NCBI RefSeq assembly: GCF_000091305.1
Contig: NC_013929.1
Span: 992,001 to 1,056,000, forward strand
Direction of reading: 5' to 3'
DNA length: 64,000 nucleotides
Source: Streptomyces scabiei 87.22
Lineage (GTDB): Bacteria; Actinomycetota; Actinomycetes; Streptomycetales; Streptomycetaceae
Shown here: in pieces, positions 60,062 through 64,000 of the stretch
Layout of the letters: every line of letters starts with the position of its first letter
Position numbering within the stretch: position 1 is the first letter of the stretch
Translations under genes and position numbers: made by a program
The notes under the pieces: generated by a model
The model's database searches: none
The model's input: only the letters and a program-made list of their open reading frames with translations
Told to the model about the DNA's origin: nothing

Positions 60062-60092
60062 CACTACGAATGATGTCCGGTAGCCGCGGCGT

Positions 60093-61442
60093 TCACGCCT
60101 CGTCACGGGCCAGGGCCAGCAGCCGGTCCAGCACCCGCGGTCCGCCGGCGCGTACGCCGTCGTGCTCGAACTCGTCGGTGACCCAGGTGCGCAGTCCCCG
60201 GACGGCACGGGCGGTCCTCAGGGAGTGGTCCGTGTCGACGTACATGTCGTCGTGGTAGACGGCGGCGGCGACCGGGACCTCGTTGCGGGCCAGGCGCTCC
60301 GGGTCGTAGAGGGGCGACCAGCCCCGGTCCTCGGCCAGGCTCCGCGCCGTCTCGCGCAGCGGGCGCAGGGCGGGGTCGTTCTCGAACATCCAGGGGTGCA
60401 CCGATTCGCCCGTGAAGAGCAGCGGGCCGTCGCCCGTCAGCGTCTTGGCCGCGTCGAACTGCGGGAGCTGCCCGCGCACCCGCTCCGCCGCCCAGTTCGT
60501 GGGGCCGGGGTCCTGTCCGTAGCACGCCTCGTGCAGGAGCGCGTAGAGCGGATGGCCCGCGTACGACAGCAGGCCCTGGACCTCCTCCTGGAAGGCGTCG
60601 GAGAGGGTGTGCCCCGCGGGGGTGCGGACGAAGGCGTCCTCCAGCAGGAAGTGCAGCCGGTGGCTGCCGTCGCCGCGGCCGAGGAGGATGCCGAGGGACT
60701 GGAACGCCTCGACGGTGAGGCGGTAGCCGTTCGGGAGGACGGTGTCGTGCCGGAGCAGGTGCTCGGCGATCCGCCGGGCCCGCTCGACGTCCTGCGGGTA
60801 GCGGGCGTAGTGCGCGGCGACCTTGCGTTCGATGCGCGGGAAGGCGGCCCGGTAGACGTCCTCGGCGGTCGCGTCGAGGGAGGGCAGTCCGCCGGTGATG
60901 ACGACGCTGCTCAGTCCCTCGGGCGCCTCGGAGAGATAGGCGACCGCGCAGAAGCCGCCGAAGCTCTGGCCGAGGACGGTCCAGGGGGCGCCGCCGGTGA
61001 CCTCCGGGCGGATGGCCTCGCAGTCGCGGACGATGGAGTCGGCGCGGAAGAGGGCCAGGTAGTCGGCCTGTTCGGCGGGGCCGCCGCGCAGCGGGAGGGT
61101 CTGGCGGTTGGCGGGGGTGGAGGCACCCGTGCCGCGCTGGTCGAGCAGCAGGACCCGGTACTCCTCCAGGGCCCTGCCGAGCCATGCCTCGCGGCCGACG
61201 AAGCGGTTGGCGCCGAAGCCGGGGCCGCCCTGCAGATAGACCAGCCAGGGCAGTTCGGCGGTCGCCCGGTCGCTCGCGACGACCTCGCGCGCGAAGAGCT
61301 CGATCCGCTCCCCCGCCGGGCGGTCGTGGTCGAGGGGGACGGTGAAGCGGCGGTCGGTGAGGACGACACCGGGCTGCCGGTAGCTGACGGACAACGGGGC
61401 TCCCTGAGCGGACGAATTCCAGGCCGTGGTCCAGTCCAGCAC
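60093..61442 (-). CDS. Alpha/beta hydrolase, proline-iminopeptidase-like
   Basis: 449-residue alpha/beta hydrolase. The oxyanion motif is VYLQGGPGFGANR, the acid-strand DQRGTGAST and the nucleophile Ser160 in VLGQSFGGFC. The C-terminal His is in DEFEHDGVRAGG. The HGGPG-like motif and large cap domain match bacterial prolyl aminopeptidases (S33). No signal peptide is seen, so it is cytoplasmic. GTG 61442 has GGCGGAG upstream; a TTG at 61394 behind AGGGAG is an alternative. A 49-base segment of this gene has a near-copy at 12456. Confidence 0.87.
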   Translation of the reverse strand: MLDWTTAWNSSAQGAPLSVSYRQPGVVLTDRRFTVPLDHDRPAGERIELFAREVVASDRATAELPWLVYLQGGPGFGANRFVGREAWLGRALEEYRVLLLDQRGTGASTPANRQTLPLRGGPAEQADYLALFRADSIVRDCEAIRPEVTGGAPWTVLGQSFGGFCAVAYLSEAPEGLSSVVITGGLPSLDATAEDVYRAAFPRIERKVAAHYARYPQDVERARRIAEHLLRHDTVLPNGYRLTVEAFQSLGILLGRGDGSHRLHFLLEDAFVRTPAGHTLSDAFQEEVQGLLSYAGHPLYALLHEACYGQDPGPTNWAAERVRGQLPQFDAAKTLTGDGPLLFTGESVHPWMFENDPALRPLRETARSLAEDRGWSPLYDPERLARNEVPVAAAVYHDDMYVDTDHSLRTARAVRGLRTWVTDEFEHDGVRAGGPRVLDRLLALARDEA

Positions 61443-61505
61443 AGATTCTCCGCCGGGCCGACCCCGTGGATCAAGAAAGTGCCGGGACCCGTCCTGAACG
61501 GCCGG

Positions 61506-62531
61506 TCAGCGCGCCGAGAGGCTGGAGCGCCGCACCACCAGTTCCGGCTGGAGGACGACTCTTCGGTGCTCGTGCCGCACCGGCGCCGTCTCGGCCTCGG
61601 TCTCCTCCAGCAGGAGTTCGGCCGCCAGCGCGCCCATGGTGACCGCGGGCTGCCGTACGGAGGTGAGGGGGACGGCGGCCGCGGCGGCGAACTCGATGTC
61701 GTCGTAGCCGACGATGGCGAGGTCGTCGGGGACGCTGACGCCGGCCGCGTACATGGCCTGGAGCACGCCGAGGGCGAGCAGGTCGTTGGCGCAGAAGACG
61801 GCGGTGGGGCGGTCGACGAGGCCCAGCAGGCGGGCGCCCGCGTCCCGGCCGGCGGCCACGTCGAGGCGCTCGGTGGGCAGCTCCCGCAGGGCGTCGGCGC
61901 CGAGCCCCGCCTCGCGCAGCGCGTTGAGGGCGCCGGTACGGCGGTCCCGGACCTGGTTGAAGCCCGCCGGTCCGCTGACGTACGCGAGGGAGCGGTGCCC
62001 GGCGTCGATCAGGTGCCGGACGGCCAGGGTGCCGCCCGCGACGTCGTCGACGGAGACCGAGCACTCGGTGGTGCCCTCGGCGACCCGGTCGACGAGGACG
62101 AAGGGAATGCCGTGGCGGCGGAACGCCGCGATGTTGCGCCCGGTCGCGTCGGCGGGGGTGAGCAGGACGCCGCGCACCCGTTGTTCGGCGAACAGCGAGA
62201 GGTACTCGGACTCCTCGCCCGCGCTCTGCGCGCTGTTGCAGACCATCACGCCGAGTCCGGCGTCGCGCGCGGCCCGCTCGGCACCGCGCGCGACGTCGAC
62301 GAAGAAGGGGTTGCCCATGTCGAGCACGAGCAGCCCCATGATCCTGCTCCGCCCGGCCCGCAGCTGGCGCGCCGACTCGCTGCGGACGTAGCCGAGGCGG
62401 TCGATGGCGGCCAGCACCCGGGCCCGGGTGCCGGAGGCCACCGAGTCGGGCCGGTTGATGACGTTGGAGACCGTGCCGACGGAGACTCCGGCGGCTGCGG
62501 CGACGTCCTTGATACCCACCGGCTGCGACAT
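61506..62531 (-). CDS. LacI-family transcriptional regulator
   Basis: 341 residues. The N-terminal HTH reads GIKDVAAAAGVSVGTVSNVI with the hinge VLAAIDRLGYVRSESARQLR. A Peripla_BP-like ligand domain follows (IMGLLVLDMGNPFFVDVARG, VFCANDLLALGVLQAMYAAG, GYDDIEFAAA). ATG 62531 has GGAGG about 11 bases upstream. It lies downstream of the BNR gene on the same strand. LacI regulators near secreted polysaccharide-active proteins usually respond to their sugar products, so the BNR gene is the first candidate target. Its DNA site is not visible here. Confidence 0.92.
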   Translation of the reverse strand: MSQPVGIKDVAAAAGVSVGTVSNVINRPDSVASGTRARVLAAIDRLGYVRSESARQLRAGRSRIMGLLVLDMGNPFFVDVARGAERAARDAGLGVMVCNSAQSAGEESEYLSLFAEQRVRGVLLTPADATGRNIAAFRRHGIPFVLVDRVAEGTTECSVSVDDVAGGTLAVRHLIDAGHRSLAYVSGPAGFNQVRDRRTGALNALREAGLGADALRELPTERLDVAAGRDAGARLLGLVDRPTAVFCANDLLALGVLQAMYAAGVSVPDDLAIVGYDDIEFAAAAAVPLTSVRQPAVTMGALAAELLLEETEAETAPVRHEHRRVVLQPELVVRRSSLSAR

Positions 62532-62642
62532 CGGACGGGGACCTCCAGGAAGGTACGGAGCGGCGGGCATACGTTCACATTACCGTCGCCGTCACACCGG
62601 GAACGGCCCGGCGGAACACGGGAATGTCGCCCTTGTACGGGG

Positions 62643-64000
62643 TCAGGCGGGCAGGGCGAAGTCGACGACGCGGAGCGCCGAGGGGGTCGTCCCGCTGGAC
62701 TTCACCTGGTACATCACGGACAGCACATTGTCCTGGGCGATCCGGCTCTCGTCGAACACCACCTCGCCGAAGGCGTTGAGGCCGGAGCCGTCGTACAGGA
62801 TCGTCCAGTCGGTGTGGCCGGAGGCCGCCGAGGCACCGGCGATCCGGCCGAAGGGGAACAGCGCGTAGGCGTTGTTGTACTTGTCCATCACCAGCTTGGT
62901 GCGCTGGCTGGAGTTCAGCGGCACCGGTATCTCGGTCTTCGTCCAGGGACCGGAGGCGCTCTTGCGGACGAGGAACGCCCTGCCGCCTGCCGTGCGGTCG
63001 GCGACGTAGTTCGTCGTGCACTGGCCGAAGCGGCCGGGGACGTAGCTGATGATGGCGTGCGGCCGGCCCGCGGAGTCGGTCCACTGGCTCTCCTGGTTCA
63101 TCAGGGAGTGGTCCGGGTTGAGGGCGTCCACGACGAGCCCCGCGTCGGTGACGGCGACCTTGTCGGAGCCGCCGGTGGTGCCGACGACGGTGCCCGCGTT
63201 GTTGCGCCAGGTGCGGCCGCGGTCGTCGGAGTAGACGTAGCCGGTGTCGTGGTTGGTGATGCCGCCGCCGTTGCACATCACGGCGCCGTTCTGCTCGCGC
63301 CAGGTGAACAGGGCGTGCAGGCGGCCGTTGCGGTCGTAGTCGATGCCGTGCAGGTACATGTTGCGGGCCGTCGAGGAGCCGTGCTCGCTGGTGTACGTGC
63401 CGGTGGAGGACGTCCACTCGCCGAGGTTCGTCCAGGAGGTGCCGTCGTACTCGGCGAGGGCGTTGCGGCCGTTGCCGGAGATGCCGGCGCGGTAGCTCAG
63501 CTGGAGCTTGCCGTCGGGCACGGAGACGAACTGCGGGTAGGTGAACTGCGAGGTGAGCGCCAGTCCGTCGAGGGTGGACTGCGGGGCGCCGAAGCGGCTC
63601 GTGGTCCAGCTCAGTCCGGTCGGGTTGTCCAGGAGGCCGGCGACGGACTTGACGTAGGTGAAGCCGTCGCTGTGGGAGTCCATGTTGAGGTGGAGCCGGC
63701 CGTCGGCCTTGGAGACGCCCATGGAGATGACGTTGTGGGAGTCGTTGTAGCGCAGGGTGTGGCCGACCTTCACGGTGGACCAGGTGGAGGAGCCGAGGAC
63801 GCGGCGGCCGACGACGGCGTTGCGGTCGGCGGTGTACCAGACGGCGTACTGGTGGCCCTTGTGGGTGAGCAGGGCGTTCTTCTGGAACGCGTTGTTGTTG
63901 ACCAGGCCGTCGTAGGAGACGAAGTAGATCGCCTGGCCGTCGAGGAGGGTGTTGCCGGTCTGGCGGACGGACGGGCCGGGGTCGGCGGCGCTGGCGGTCG
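62643..64000 (-). CDS. Secreted BNR-repeat beta-propeller protein, N-terminus cut by window edge
   Basis: Open to the window edge on the minus strand; about 452 residues are visible. The first ones (TASAADPGPSVRQTGN) look like a signal-peptide end. Next come DGQAIYFVSYDGLVNNN and KNALLTHKGHQYAVWYTADR, then BNR/Asp-box repeats (MYLHGIDYDRNGRLHALFTW, GYVYSDDRGRTWRNNAG, LVMDKYNNAYALFPFGR). This fits the BNR_4 family of seven-bladed propellers, some of which are polysaccharide lyases or bind polysaccharides. The enzyme class cannot be fixed. A LacI gene follows on the same strand. Confidence 0.82.
   Translation of the reverse strand, partial: TASAADPGPSVRQTGNTLLDGQAIYFVSYDGLVNNNAFQKNALLTHKGHQYAVWYTADRNAVVGRRVLGSSTWSTVKVGHTLRYNDSHNVISMGVSKADGRLHLNMDSHSDGFTYVKSVAGLLDNPTGLSWTTSRFGAPQSTLDGLALTSQFTYPQFVSVPDGKLQLSYRAGISGNGRNALAEYDGTSWTNLGEWTSSTGTYTSEHGSSTARNMYLHGIDYDRNGRLHALFTWREQNGAVMCNGGGITNHDTGYVYSDDRGRTWRNNAGTVVGTTGGSDKVAVTDAGLVVDALNPDHSLMNQESQWTDSAGRPHAIISYVPGRFGQCTTNYVADRTAGGRAFLVRKSASGPWTKTEIPVPLNSSQRTKLVMDKYNNAYALFPFGRIAGASAASGHTDWTILYDGSGLNAFGEVVFDESRIAQDNVLSVMYQVKSSGTTPSALRVVDFALPA

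Larger units (their letters stand above)
58620..60075 (-). mobile_element. TnpB-only IS200/IS605-type element
   Basis: An element of about 1.45 kb in the gap between two minus-strand genes. It holds tnpB alone, with no tnpA. The right end (58620-58650) reads TTGACATGCTCC on the plus strand, followed by a 6-base-stem hairpin, as in IS1341-type ends. The left end is less certain and is taken from the hairpin at 60042-60061. No inverted terminal repeats or target duplication are expected for this family. Mobility would need TnpA from elsewhere. Confidence 0.8.

Noticed and set aside
1..64000. tRNA, rRNA and CRISPR arrays
   Set aside because: Looked for cloverleaf ends, rRNA-like blocks and regular repeats by eye; none seen. 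A tRNAscan/Infernal run would be decisive.

Overview
This is a GC-rich actinobacterial chromosome segment, almost certainly from a Streptomyces. Supporting signs are the strong third-position G/C bias, GTG starts with GGAGG-type ribosome sites, a Streptomyces subtilisin inhibitor, a perfect CebR box before a cellulase, a DmdR1/IdeR-type iron box, an FBP zinc-finger protein, DUF4235, F420-type enzymes, and STAS plus PAS/GAF/PP2C/HATPase regulators. No rRNA, tRNA or CRISPR array was recognised. Two genes are cut by the window: an acetyltransferase at the left edge (minus strand) and a secreted BNR beta-propeller protein at the right edge (minus strand).

Layout. 0-9.7 kb: Ppx/GppA phosphatase, a STAS anti-sigma antagonist, a secreted protease inhibitor with Lys at P1, a decayed SDR gene, a dienelactone hydrolase, an FMN alpha-hydroxy-acid oxidase, a sigma-like/zinc-finger/membrane/ricin-lectin fusion, and a Fic-like toxin-antitoxin pair. 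9.7-17.7 kb: CebR-controlled GH9 cellulase, a decayed intergenic tract holding a direct repeat and a hydrolase gene remnant, a multidomain PP2C regulator, an ArsB/NhaD-type transporter and an AraC regulator. 17.7-24.4 kb: a PhyH dioxygenase, a Tat-exported solute-binding protein in line with a histidine kinase and response regulator, an MBL hydrolase, a flavoprotein and a GAF-LuxR regulator. 24.6-30.1 kb: a CUT2-type ABC importer joined to a YtcJ-type amidohydrolase. 30.1-37.5 kb: LLM oxidoreductase with MarR, LysE exporter, DDN-type protein, CDF metal exporter, glutathionyl-hydroquinone-reductase-like protein, and DUF1304-TetR with two operator palindromes. 37.6-41.4 kb: a zinc alcohol dehydrogenase and an aldehyde dehydrogenase facing a MarR regulator across two palindromic operators, then a second STAS protein. 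41.4-53.9 kb: a variant PRPP synthetase, membrane proteins (DUF4230, VanZ), a PolX-like PHP protein, HAD phosphatase, epimerase, APH-fold kinase, FBP protein, aromatic-acid-exporter-like protein, a proline-rich conserved protein and a lactonase-fold lipoprotein. 53.9-64 kb: an iron-box DUF2470 gene, TetR facing a stand-alone CYP102-like P450, a Cys-rich pentapeptide-repeat protein, a PIG-L deacetylase with a TnpB-only IS605-type element just upstream, an alpha/beta hydrolase, a LacI regulator and the BNR protein.

How the genes work together. The region is mainly accessory metabolism and signalling. There are several self-contained regulator-target modules: CebR box/cellulase, MarR/aldehyde and alcohol dehydrogenases, TetR/DUF1304, TetR/P450, LuxR/ABC importer-amidohydrolase, and solute-binding protein/kinase/regulator. 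The STAS proteins and the PP2C/HATPase protein are plausible parts of partner-switching control, but nothing in the sequence pairs them. Family assignments come from motif recognition by eye; no database search was run.
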